DNA from: a bacterium
GTDB taxonomy: Bacteria > Patescibacteriota > Patescibacteriia > S139-126 > S139-133
Reading direction: 5' to 3'
DNA length: 9,773 nt
Assembly (NCBI GenBank): GCA_030429785.1
Contig: JAUIEQ010000024.1
Span: forward strand, 1 to 9,773
In this document: piece after piece, positions 1 through 5,088 of the stretch
Position numbering within the stretch: the stretch's first letter is position 1
How the letters are laid out: every line of letters begins with the position of its first letter
Position numbers and translations under genes: made by a program
Notes under the pieces: model-generated
Database searches by the model: none
Seen by the model: the letters and a program-made list of their open reading frames with translations, nothing else
Told to the model about the DNA's origin: nothing

Positions 1-1
1 T

Positions 2-180
2 GAAATAGCAAACTCAGCAGCAGGAACATTAACAGCAGATCAGGTTACAAACTTTAGAGTAAAGGTTAGAATTCTTGAAGAATCTTATAAAGATTTAATT
101 GAAGGAAAGCCAGAGCATTACTCGCCTTTCAGGCCAGGTATGACTGCTACTGTAGATATTATTACAAACAAAAGAGAAAA
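2..180 (+). CDS. Partial HlyD/RND-type periplasmic adaptor (internal fragment), probably foreign to this contig
   Basis: Reading from base 2, the translation contains EIANSAAGTL, TADQVTNFRVKVRILEESYK and, further on, SPFRPGMTATVDIITNK. This block is typical of the C-terminal half of membrane-fusion (HlyD/MacA/AcrA-like) adaptors, which link an inner-membrane pump to an outer-membrane channel. The particular wording, with TDQVTNF-like and PFRPGMTATVDI strings, is what I associate with Bacteroidetes adaptors (recalled family knowledge, not a search). After about residue 58 the family pattern stops: the expected continuation (roughly VLSVPIxAV) is replaced by unrelated residues, although the frame happens to stay open to 406. 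Both ends are missing. An adaptor for a diderm envelope does not fit the CPR character of the rest of the window, so I read it as the foreign side of a junction near 175-185. Confidence 0.6.
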
Positions 181-225
181 AACAACAAGCAGTGCAACTG
201 GGACTGTGCTCAATAAGCTTTTCAT
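181..225 (-). CDS. 5' end of a truncated gene with a signal-peptide-like N-terminus
   Basis: On the - strand an ATG at 225-223 begins MKSLLSTVPVALLVV, a Lys followed by a hydrophobic run, as in a signal peptide or first membrane helix. It is preceded by GAGGT (236-232) six bases from the ATG and by a well-formed promoter (300-272), so the start is well supported. Reading on leftward, the frame passes into the sequence antisense to the HlyD-like fragment and stops at TAA (120-118) after 35 codons. The natural gene therefore appears to be cut at about 180, where the sequence changes origin. With only about 15 native residues, no function can be given. It is transcribed in the same direction as the Nudix gene to its right but has its own promoter, downstream of the Nudix terminator. 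Confidence 0.5.
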
Positions 226-271
226 AAAGGGACCTCTTTTTGATTGTGAATGTTGTGTACAACGATCAAAT

Positions 272-300
272 AATATACCAAACTTTTATTTTTTGGTCAA
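272..300 (-). promoter_or_regulatory. Sigma70-type promoter of the truncated - strand gene
   Basis: On the - strand, TTGACC (300-295) is followed by exactly 17 bases and then TATATT (277-272). The predicted transcript starts near 265, about 40 bases before the ATG at 225. The SD GAGGT lies in the leader. Confidence 0.6.
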
Positions 301-363
301 GGCACAAATGCTCACATGTACTAACATTAGGCACGAAGTCGTAAGGCAGTATTTGCATGTATC

Positions 364-384
364 AAAAAAACAGCCTGTCGCTGC
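364..384 (-). terminator. Probable intrinsic terminator of the Nudix gene
   Basis: On the - strand the sequence GCAGCGACAGGCTGT forms a 4-bp stem (CAGC/GCTG at 383-380 and 374-371) plus a G-U pair, followed at once by seven T (370-364). It lies 38 bases after the Nudix stop codon. The stem is short, so efficiency is uncertain, but the U-run and position fit. Confidence 0.45.
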
Positions 385-421
385 GTGGGTAGGGATTTAT
401 TTGTGATAGAGGTCAAAACTA

Positions 422-937
422 CTACATGGCGCACATATCAACTTGTTCATGAATAATTGTTCGATTTTCTCCATAAGCAAATGAAGCAAATACGCACCCA
501 TCATTTGGATTGAGAATATGTGACGCTACTTTTTTGATAGATGGAAATAAATCTCCGTTGATTATTTCATCAGCTGTGACAAAGATAGGTTCTCCTTCTT
601 CAGATACGTGCAACTCACCACTTTTGTAGTCTGCAGAGAAATGAAAGATGAGCCAGTTTTCTCGAGGGTTAGTAGTATGTTTTGCGTGCAGTTCAAGAAC
701 AACAGCCTCAAGACGCAGGTTAGCGATCGTGTATCCAGTTTCTTCTAGTATTTCTCGCTTGGCAGCTTCGTATGGATTTTCATTTTTATCAATTTTTCCA
801 CCAAAAGGATGTAAAAAACCCGGCGCATGAATTTTTTGCGGCGATCGTTTCATCATTAAATATTTGCCATCTTTTCGTATAAAAACATTTGCACAAATAA
901 CTTGTTTGTGTATATGGGGCTGTGTATTGATAGGCAT
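422..937 (-). CDS. Nudix hydrolase
   Basis: This is a 171-residue protein of the Nudix superfamily, enzymes that hydrolyse nucleoside diphosphates linked to another moiety (damaged dNTPs, ADP-ribose, NADH, dinucleoside polyphosphates). A perfect Nudix box, GX5EX7REUXEEXGU, spans residues 47-69: G47, E53, REILEE at 61-66 and G68. The acidic residues of REILEE bind the catalytic divalent metal. The preceding VFIRKDGKYLMMKRS and GFLHPFGGK segments are the usual first strands. The length is ordinary for a single-domain Nudix enzyme, and nothing identifies the substrate; MutT-like sanitising or ADP-sugar hydrolysis are both possible. It has no signal peptide, so it should be cytosolic. The ATG at 937 has no SD and lies only 15 bases after the 3' end of tRNA-Leu on the same strand, so the two are probably co-transcribed. 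It ends in TAG. Confidence 0.9.
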   Translation of the reverse strand: MPINTQPHIHKQVICANVFIRKDGKYLMMKRSPQKIHAPGFLHPFGGKIDKNENPYEAAKREILEETGYTIANLRLEAVVLELHAKHTTNPRENWLIFHFSADYKSGELHVSEEGEPIFVTADEIINGDLFPSIKKVASHILNPNDGCVFASFAYGENRTIIHEQVDMCAM

Positions 938-952
938 TCAGTTGAATATATG

Positions 953-1038
953 TGGTACCGGGGAAAGGACTCGAACCTTCACGAGCAAAGCTCACCAGCT
1001 CCTAAGGCTGGCGTGTCTACCAATTTCACCACCCCGGC
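953..1038 (-). tRNA. tRNA-Leu (anticodon UAG)
   Basis: An 86-nt tRNA with encoded CCA (955-953). The acceptor stem is GCCGGGG with CCCCGGT, the discriminator is A (956), as leucine tRNAs need, and the D-stem is GTG/CAC. The anticodon stem CCAGC/GCTGG encloses the loop CTTAGGA with anticodon UAG at 1004-1002. The long type-II variable arm (GAGC-TTT-GCTC) is diagnostic of Leu/Ser/Tyr, and the T-arm is GAAGG-TTCGAGT-CCTTT. UAG reads CUA and, with U34, can read other CUN codons. The first pair is G1-U72, a wobble where G1-C72 is usual. The Nudix gene follows 15 bases downstream on the same strand. Confidence 0.95.
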
Positions 1039-1054
1039 ATATGTTGATTTCAAA

Positions 1055-1103
1055 TTGCTTTTTTGTCTATACTATATACTGTATAGAGAAGCAGTACTAT
1101 ACT
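1055..1103 (+). promoter_or_regulatory. AT-rich divergent promoter region between tRNA-Leu and the 68-residue protein
   Basis: The gap between the tRNA (leftward) and the gene at 1107 (rightward) contains TATACT three times (1068-1073, 1075-1080, 1098-1103) and TTGCTT at 1055-1060. It also holds the inverted repeat CTATAC (1067-1072) / GTATAG (1081-1086). No pair of boxes has ideal 17-base spacing: TTGCTT is 14 bases from the second TATACT. On the - strand, TATAGT (1076-1071) is a possible -10 box for the tRNA. That promoters lie here is likely; the exact boxes are not settled. Confidence 0.4.
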
Positions 1104-1106
1104 ACT

Positions 1107-1313
1107 ATGAATAAAGAATTTAAACAAGCGGGAACATATATTGGTTGGATCTGTATTGTTATTGGAATTATTGTATTGATTTTGTGGGCAGGGTATGTTT
1201 TTCCAAATATTGCTCGTCAAATGGAGAATGTGACGTCATTTTATACTGAGTCAGATTATGCTGAGCCTACAGGATTTTTTGTAGAAGAGCCGCTTCAGCT
1301 CCCACAACGGTAG
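1107..1313 (+). CDS. Small single-helix membrane protein, unknown function (68 aa)
   Basis: The ATG at 1107 begins a 68-residue protein. A short polar N-terminus (MNKEFKQAG) is followed by one strongly hydrophobic helix at about residues 11-33 (YIGWICIVIG through LILWAGYVF), then an acidic, aromatic tail of about 35 residues ending EEPLQLPQR. The frame is open further upstream to 864, but that part runs antisense through the tRNA and the Nudix start and is not plausible as protein. The ATG follows the promoter region closely and has no SD. A perfect terminator lies 20 bases after the TAG stop, so the gene is probably a single-gene transcript. I do not recognise the family. Its layout (one helix plus a short acidic tail) resembles the 75-residue protein at 3485, but no sequence similarity is visible. 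Confidence 0.7.
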   Translation: MNKEFKQAGTYIGWICIVIGIIVLILWAGYVFPNIARQMENVTSFYTESDYAEPTGFFVEEPLQLPQR

Positions 1314-1333
1314 TAACTAGATATATTTTGTCC

Positions 1334-1364
1334 AAAAAACACTACAGCAAGGTAGTGTTTTTTT
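1334..1364 (+). terminator. Intrinsic terminator after the 68-residue protein gene
   Basis: A perfect 12-bp stem, AAAAAACACTAC (1334-1345) with GTAGTGTTTTTT (1352-1363), encloses the loop AGCAAG and runs into seven T (1358-1364). The matching A-run on the other arm means it could also work on the - strand. Confidence 0.85.
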
Positions 1365-1426
1365 GAGTATGGGTATTGGTTTTTTTACGTAATTTATTTT
1401 TCAGTGGACAGTTCACATGTTTTGTT

Positions 1427-1456
1427 TTGACACTGTTTCTTTGATATCGATATTAT
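1427..1456 (+). promoter_or_regulatory. Consensus sigma70 promoter of the PKD/lamin-tail gene
   Basis: A perfect TTGACA -35 box (1427-1432), 18 bases, then TATTAT (1451-1456). The predicted start is near 1463, only 20 bases before the ATG at 1483 and 63 before the GTG at 1526. This supports 1483, rather than 1526, as the original start of the gene. Confidence 0.7.
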
Positions 1457-1482
1457 CAAGATATTCTAATACTATTTTTTTT

Positions 1483-1551
1483 ATGATGTGGCGATTGTTG
1501 CTTGTTGTAGGAGGTTTTCTGGCTTGTGGCACAAAGTATTGTAGTGCCTGA
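1483..1551 (+). other. Out-of-frame signal-peptide segment upstream of the PKD/lamin-tail protein
   Basis: Two ATGs (1483, 1486) open MMWRLLLVVGGFLACG and a stop comes at TGA 1549-1551 after 22 codons. The n-region (MMWR) and hydrophobic core (LLLVVGGF) look like a secretion signal, yet the frame differs by +1 from the long gene that starts at 1526. Skipping a single base near 1515-1519 joins them as MMWRLLLVVGGFWLVAQS followed by IVVPD, a normal-looking signal peptide leading into the PKD domain (663 residues in total). It could be a one-base error in the assembly, a real frameshift mutation, programmed +1 slippage (TTT to TTC at 1516-1519 with AGGAGG at 1509-1514 just before), or less likely a separate short leader ORF. 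Confidence 0.55.
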
Positions 1552-3475
1552 TATTGTTGAGCCGAACAAAAATTATGAGTACTCAATCGGTGGTAATTCA
1601 GGGTTGCAATATTATTGGGATATGGGTGATGGCTCGCAAAATCAAGGAGTTGCCATTCAACATGTGTATGATACAGCTGGTTCGTACTCCATTGAAGTGC
1701 TAGTTGTTAATGATAAATTGTTGCTTGTTGATGAGTATCAAACAGTGGTTACTGTGGAGGAGCGATCATATGATTCATACGCTATTGTTTTGAATGAGTT
1801 GTTGCCAAACCCATCTGGTCCTGATGAAACTGAATGGATTGAGGTATATAATGCTGGCGCAGCTATTGTTGATTTGCAGGGTTGGTTGATTCGCGATGCG
1901 GCTGGTAAGGAGTACATGATTGATGGTTCTGTGATGATCCCAAGCAACGGGTATGTTGTGATTGAGCGTGCAGATAGTAAGATAGCACTTAATAATAACG
2001 CTGAGCGTGTAGTATTGATTGCTCCTGATGGAGTTGTACGTGATGCAGTTGAGTATCTTGATTCAGCCCAAGATGATGTGAGTTATGCGCGCCTAGAGGG
2101 TGTCTGGGAATGGACACGCACACCTACCAAAAAATCACAAAATGTTTTGACTGTGAATACAACGCGACCTGTGCAACCAGAACAGCAATCGAGTGCAAAA
2201 GACTTACGAGCAGTAGAGCTTGTTGTTGAAGAACAAGAAGATGTGTCTGCCGACGTTATACAAGAAGCGGTGGATGTATTTGAGTCAGTAGAGATTGTGC
2301 TCAGTGAGTTGTATCCTGCTCCTGATGGCGATGATCGAGCATTGGAGTTTATTGAGTTGTATAATCCGCATGCATTTGAAGTTAGTTTAGCTGGCTGGTC
2401 ATTGACTGATACAAAGCGAACATACTTTTTTACAACGGAAGTTGTGCCAGCGAACGAGTATTTATTAGTTGAGCGACAGCGATCTAAGATAGCTTTGAAC
2501 AACACTGGTGATACAGTTATGTTAGTGAATCCATTGGGGGATATAGTAGATGTTAGCACATACGCACAAGCGCCAAATGATGCGAGTTGGTCGATGTACA
2601 ATGATATGTGGCAGTGGACAGAATCTGTAACACCAGAAGAAGAAAATTATGTACCTTACGTAGATGAGGTGGTGTTGATGTCTGAAAAAACAACATCAGA
2701 CGAAGTTGTTTCAGTGCGAAGTGTAGTGCAGGAGGTATATCCTGGTATGTCTATTGCTGCTGCAAAGCAACGTGCGCCTGGTACACTCGTGACTGTTACG
2801 GGTAGTGTTGCTGCGTTACCAGGTACATTTGCCAAGCAAGTAGCTTATATACAAGATGAGTCTTCAGGAATGCAGGTTTATTTTTTTCATGCAGATTGGC
2901 CGCAGGAATTGGAGTTGGGACAAGTGGTGCAGGTAGCTGGTGAGTTATCTGAGGCATATGGCGAAGCAAGGGTTAAGGTTAGGCAGGCAAAAGATATTGT
3001 GCTCACATCTGAGATTGGTGGTCAGCCAGAGGAAGTGCTAATCAAACAAGCTTACGAGCATGTCGGAAGATTGGTGACGATTGCTGGCGAAGTTGTGGCT
3101 TATTCCGGGAGTGCAATGACTCTTTCAGATGATCAATTTAACGAGCTGATTGTACGGACTGACGCCCTTTCTACTAAGTTTGATGTGCGAGAAGGCGCGT
3201 CTCTGTATATTACGGGAGTTATGCGACAGCGTGGTGACGTTATACAATTATATGTGCGTTCAGTTGATGACATTGAAGAGGTGGTCAGTGCGGATAAGCA
3301 GGAGCCAATGCCCATATCTGCACGAACAGTGACAATTTCATCAGATAAGTCAGGAGGGTTCTTTGGTACATTTTCAAGTGCATGGGTGCTTGCCTATAGC
3401 AGTGTTGGTCTGTGTATTGGTATTTTAGTATTTTTGTTGTATACTACACGCAGACATACTATTCGTAACTATTAA
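1526..3475 (+). CDS. Surface protein: PKD domain, two lamin-tail domains, two OB-like domains, C-terminal membrane anchor
   Basis: A 649-residue protein as read from GTG 1526. Residues 1-79 are a PKD-type Ig fold (YYWDMGDG at 29-36, HVYDTAGSYSIEVLVVN at 46-62). Residues about 84-205 and 253-377 are two lamin-tail domains (VLNELLPNPSG; VLSELYPAPDG) that share SKIALNN at 151-157 and 320-326, so they are a tandem duplication. Acidic linker 225-252 separates them. Residues about 400-495 and 500-588 each have the look of an OB fold of the YhcR type (GTLVTVTGSV; GRLVTIAGEV). A helix at about 617-640 and the basic tail TTRRHTIRNY anchor the C-terminus with the bulk outside. No nuclease motif is seen. 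The role is unknown; extracellular adhesion or nucleic-acid binding is inference. AGGAGG lies 11 bases before the GTG, but the missing signal peptide lies upstream in another frame (1483-1551), so the true start is probably 1483. The next gene starts 9 bases after the stop. Confidence 0.85.
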   Translation: MAQSIVVPDIVEPNKNYEYSIGGNSGLQYYWDMGDGSQNQGVAIQHVYDTAGSYSIEVLVVNDKLLLVDEYQTVVTVEERSYDSYAIVLNELLPNPSGPDETEWIEVYNAGAAIVDLQGWLIRDAAGKEYMIDGSVMIPSNGYVVIERADSKIALNNNAERVVLIAPDGVVRDAVEYLDSAQDDVSYARLEGVWEWTRTPTKKSQNVLTVNTTRPVQPEQQSSAKDLRAVELVVEEQEDVSADVIQEAVDVFESVEIVLSELYPAPDGDDRALEFIELYNPHAFEVSLAGWSLTDTKRTYFFTTEVVPANEYLLVERQRSKIALNNTGDTVMLVNPLGDIVDVSTYAQAPNDASWSMYNDMWQWTESVTPEEENYVPYVDEVVLMSEKTTSDEVVSVRSVVQEVYPGMSIAAAKQRAPGTLVTVTGSVAALPGTFAKQVAYIQDESSGMQVYFFHADWPQELELGQVVQVAGELSEAYGEARVKVRQAKDIVLTSEIGGQPEEVLIKQAYEHVGRLVTIAGEVVAYSGSAMTLSDDQFNELIVRTDALSTKFDVREGASLYITGVMRQRGDVIQLYVRSVDDIEEVVSADKQEPMPISARTVTISSDKSGGFFGTFSSAWVLAYSSVGLCIGILVFLLYTTRRHTIRNY

Positions 3476-3484
3476 TTGTTTTGT

Positions 3485-3712
3485 ATGGGAGGAAATCAAA
3501 AATCAAAACTGACTGATTTTCATACATTTTGGAAATTAATCATATTAGTTGTTGTAGCAATTTTGTTTGAGGGTGCTATTTTGATTGCTGCAGTAAGCGA
3601 GCCTGAGCTTGATTGGAGTACAACAGAGTTTACTAATCCGCAGCACGAGCGAATGCCTGTGAGTGATGTGATGATGGAGCAGGATCTTGATGACCTGGAG
3701 ATCCAGAACTAA
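3485..3712 (+). CDS. Small single-helix membrane protein, unknown function (75 aa)
   Basis: The ATG at 3485 gives 75 residues: a short basic N-terminus (MGGNQKSKLTDFHTF), one helix at about residues 16-37 (WKLIILVVVAILFEGAILIA), then a strongly acidic tail with EPELDW and EQDLDDLEIQN. A TTG three codons earlier (3476) is a weaker alternative. No SD is present, and the ATG comes 9 bases after the stop of the large surface-protein gene, so translation is likely coupled and both belong to one transcript, closed by the terminator at 3730. The charge pattern suggests an N-in orientation with the acidic tail outside, where it could accompany the membrane-anchored surface protein; that partnership rests only on position. 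I do not recognise the family. Confidence 0.7.
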   Translation: MGGNQKSKLTDFHTFWKLIILVVVAILFEGAILIAAVSEPELDWSTTEFTNPQHERMPVSDVMMEQDLDDLEIQN

Positions 3713-3729
3713 CTTTTTGTTATGTATAC

Positions 3730-3759
3730 AAAAACTCCTTGGGAAACAGGAGTTTTTTT
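3730..3759 (+). terminator. Intrinsic terminator after the surface-protein transcript
   Basis: A perfect 10-bp stem, AAAAACTCCT (3730-3739) with AGGAGTTTTT (3748-3757), with loop TGGGAAAC and seven T (3753-3759), 18 bases after the stop codon at 3712. Confidence 0.85.
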
Positions 3760-3779
3760 GATGTTATATTTTTTTATAT

Positions 3780-3912
3780 AAAAAAACCATGCAGTTCGCT
3801 ACGGGCAAGAAAATTTGTTTTAGGAATAGTCTAAGCGTGAGCCTGGACTACCCTGAAGACAAATTCCCCATGCTTGTCGTGCCCGTAGTGAATTACACAG
3901 TTTTTTAGGACG
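3780..3912 (-). ncRNA. Candidate structured RNA, long rod with asymmetric internal loop (possibly 6S-like)
   Basis: About 133 bases fold almost end to end. Outer helix: 3781-3807 with 3880-3906, including CTACGGGCA (3799-3807) with TGCCCGTAG (3880-3888), two G-U pairs and three mismatches. An asymmetric internal loop follows (4 bases at 3808-3811, 14 at 3866-3879). The second helix is 3812-3824 with 3852-3865 (one bulge, one G-U). The apical helix is TAGTCT (3827-3832) with GGACTA (3845-3850). I favour the - strand because a TTGACA promoter reads into it and it ends in seven U (3786-3780), but the fold is symmetric enough that + cannot be excluded. A rod with a central bubble is the architecture of 6S RNA, which binds RNA polymerase; the 6S assignment is inference from shape and size only. 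No long open frame explains the pairing. Confidence 0.5.
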
Positions 3913-3919
3913 TCATATC

Positions 3920-3948
3920 AACTTATCATGTATCATGATTCTTGTCAA
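3920..3948 (-). promoter_or_regulatory. Promoter with operator-like palindrome, reading into the candidate ncRNA
   Basis: On the - strand, a perfect TTGACA (3948-3943), 17 bases, then TAAGTT (3925-3920), a weak -10 box. The predicted start is near 3913, at the edge of the structured element. The spacer is almost filled by a perfect inverted repeat, ATCATG-TAT-CATGAT (3925-3939), a position where a repressor would block polymerase. Confidence 0.45.
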
Positions 3949-3951
3949 GGG

Positions 3952-3998
3952 AAAAAAACGCACACAGGCAATGACTGCAAAGTTGCGATCGGTGGCGT
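3952..3998 (-). terminator. Hairpin with U-tail on the - strand upstream of ruvB (candidate)
   Basis: AAACGC-A-CAC pairs with GTG-GCGTTT (outer arms within 3956-3964 and about 3992-4000), a 9-bp stem with one bulged A. A possible inner GCAA/TTGC pair lies in the large loop. On the - strand the stem runs into seven T (plus-strand A-run 3952-3958), as in a terminator. No gene that it would terminate is visible; a short antisense transcript from the ruvB region is the only candidate. Alternatively it is a conserved hairpin with another role. Confidence 0.3.
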
Positions 3999-4028
3999 TT
4001 AGGCATTGTGTTTTCAGGGAATGTTAGC

Positions 4029-4057
4029 TTGTAAAAATCACTTAGCTCAGCTATTCT
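4029..4057 (+). promoter_or_regulatory. ruvB operon promoter, predicted to give a leaderless mRNA
   Basis: TTGTAA (4029-4034), exactly 17 bases, TATTCT (4052-4057). The start expected 7 bases after the -10 box falls at 4064, the A of the ruvB ATG. No SD is present between the -10 box and the ATG (GAAGAT only). Confidence 0.6.
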
Positions 4058-4063
4058 GAAGAT

Positions 4064-5080
4064 ATGTCAGACAGAATTATTGCTCCAGAGCAAGTTCAGG
4101 AAGATACGGTATTTGATGCGGCACTTCGACCGCAACGATTAAGCGAATTTGTGGGGCAGGACAAGATTAAGTCAAATATGGATATATTTATCCAGGCAGC
4201 CAAAAAGCGCAATGAGCCAATTGAGCATGTTTTGCTGTATGGTCCTCCTGGACTTGGCAAAACAACGTTGGCACATATCATTGCTAATGAAATGAATGCA
4301 AATATCAAGATTACAGCAGGTCCTGCAATTGAGCGAGCTGGTGATTTGGCAGCAATTCTGACGAATTTGTCAGAAGGGGATGTGTTGTTTATTGACGAAA
4401 TTCATCGCATGAGTAAAGTCATTGAAGAAGTGCTGTATCCGGCTATGGAGGACTATGCACTTGATATTATTGTTGGCAAAGGTAGTGCAGCTCGAACGCT
4501 TCGACTTGAGTTGCCAAAGTTCACAGTTATTGGGGCAACAACACGATATAACATGTTATCGTCACCGCTTCGCGATCGTTTTGGTTCAACTTGGCGTCTT
4601 GATTTTTATACTCAAGATGATATGCAGCATATTATTCGCAGATCGGCTAGCGTATTATCAGTTGGTATTGATACTGAGGCTGCTGAAGAGATTGCTTTGC
4701 GTGCTCGTGCGACACCTCGAATTGCTAATCGTTTGATAAAACGAGTGCGTGATTTTGCGCAGGTTCGTGGTGATGGTCATATTACACATCAACTGACACA
4801 AGAAAGCTTGCGTCTGCTTGATATTGATCCGCTGGGTCTTGATGAATTTGATAGACGATTATTGATGGCGATTATTGATACTTTTCAGGGCGGGCCAGTA
4901 GGACTTAATTCATTGGCAGCTACGTTGTCAGAAGATATGGGAACTATCGAAGATATTTATGAGCCGTTTTTGATGCAGCTTGGCTTTTTGGAGCGAACAC
5001 CGCGTGGTCGAATGGCAACGCAGCGTGCGTATGATCACCTTGGTATTGCAGTATCTGCATCACGCCAACAATCTTTATAA
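4064..5080 (+). CDS. ruvB: Holliday junction branch migration ATPase RuvB
   Basis: RuvB is the AAA+ hexameric motor that, with RuvA, drives branch migration at Holliday junctions. The 338-residue length is normal. The order is as in the family: the N-terminal LRPQRLSEFVGQDKIKSNM (21-39), Walker A GPPGLGKT (60-67), Walker B VLFIDEIH (107-114), sensor 1 GATTR (157-161) followed by SPLRDRFG (167-174), sensor 2 region ATPRIANRLIKRVRD (216-230), and the C-terminal winged helix with GFLERTPRGRMAT (307-319). The usual GATTRAG is GATTRYN here. The ATG has no SD and coincides with the predicted transcription start. It heads a tight operon with a 2-helix protein, a bPH2 protein and queA. ruvA and ruvC are not in the window. 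Confidence 0.97.
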   Translation: MSDRIIAPEQVQEDTVFDAALRPQRLSEFVGQDKIKSNMDIFIQAAKKRNEPIEHVLLYGPPGLGKTTLAHIIANEMNANIKITAGPAIERAGDLAAILTNLSEGDVLFIDEIHRMSKVIEEVLYPAMEDYALDIIVGKGSAARTLRLELPKFTVIGATTRYNMLSSPLRDRFGSTWRLDFYTQDDMQHIIRRSASVLSVGIDTEAAEEIALRARATPRIANRLIKRVRDFAQVRGDGHITHQLTQESLRLLDIDPLGLDEFDRRLLMAIIDTFQGGPVGLNSLAATLSEDMGTIEDIYEPFLMQLGFLERTPRGRMATQRAYDHLGIAVSASRQQSL

Positions 5081-5088
5081 GATATACT

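Noticed and set aside
140..406. Open frame of 88 codons on the + strand
   Set aside because: It begins inside the HlyD-like fragment, crosses the suspected junction, and then runs antisense through a promoter, an SD and a terminator of - strand genes. The part after the junction has no protein character.
864..1106. N-terminal extension of the 68-residue protein
   Set aside because: It would be antisense to the Nudix start and to the whole tRNA-Leu. The ATG at 1107 gives a compact membrane protein right after the promoter region.
2083..2601. Long - strand open frame (172 codons) inside the surface-protein gene
   Set aside because: Ser/Thr-rich composition typical of an antisense shadow; the + strand protein has clear domains across the same bases.
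3780..3912. tmRNA, SRP RNA or a MITE-like transposon as explanation for the inverted repeat
   Set aside because: No tRNA-like ends or tag frame, no SRP apical GGAA-loop motif, and no flanking target duplication was visible. A structured RNA fits better, although a mobile repeat cannot be excluded without the rest of the genome.
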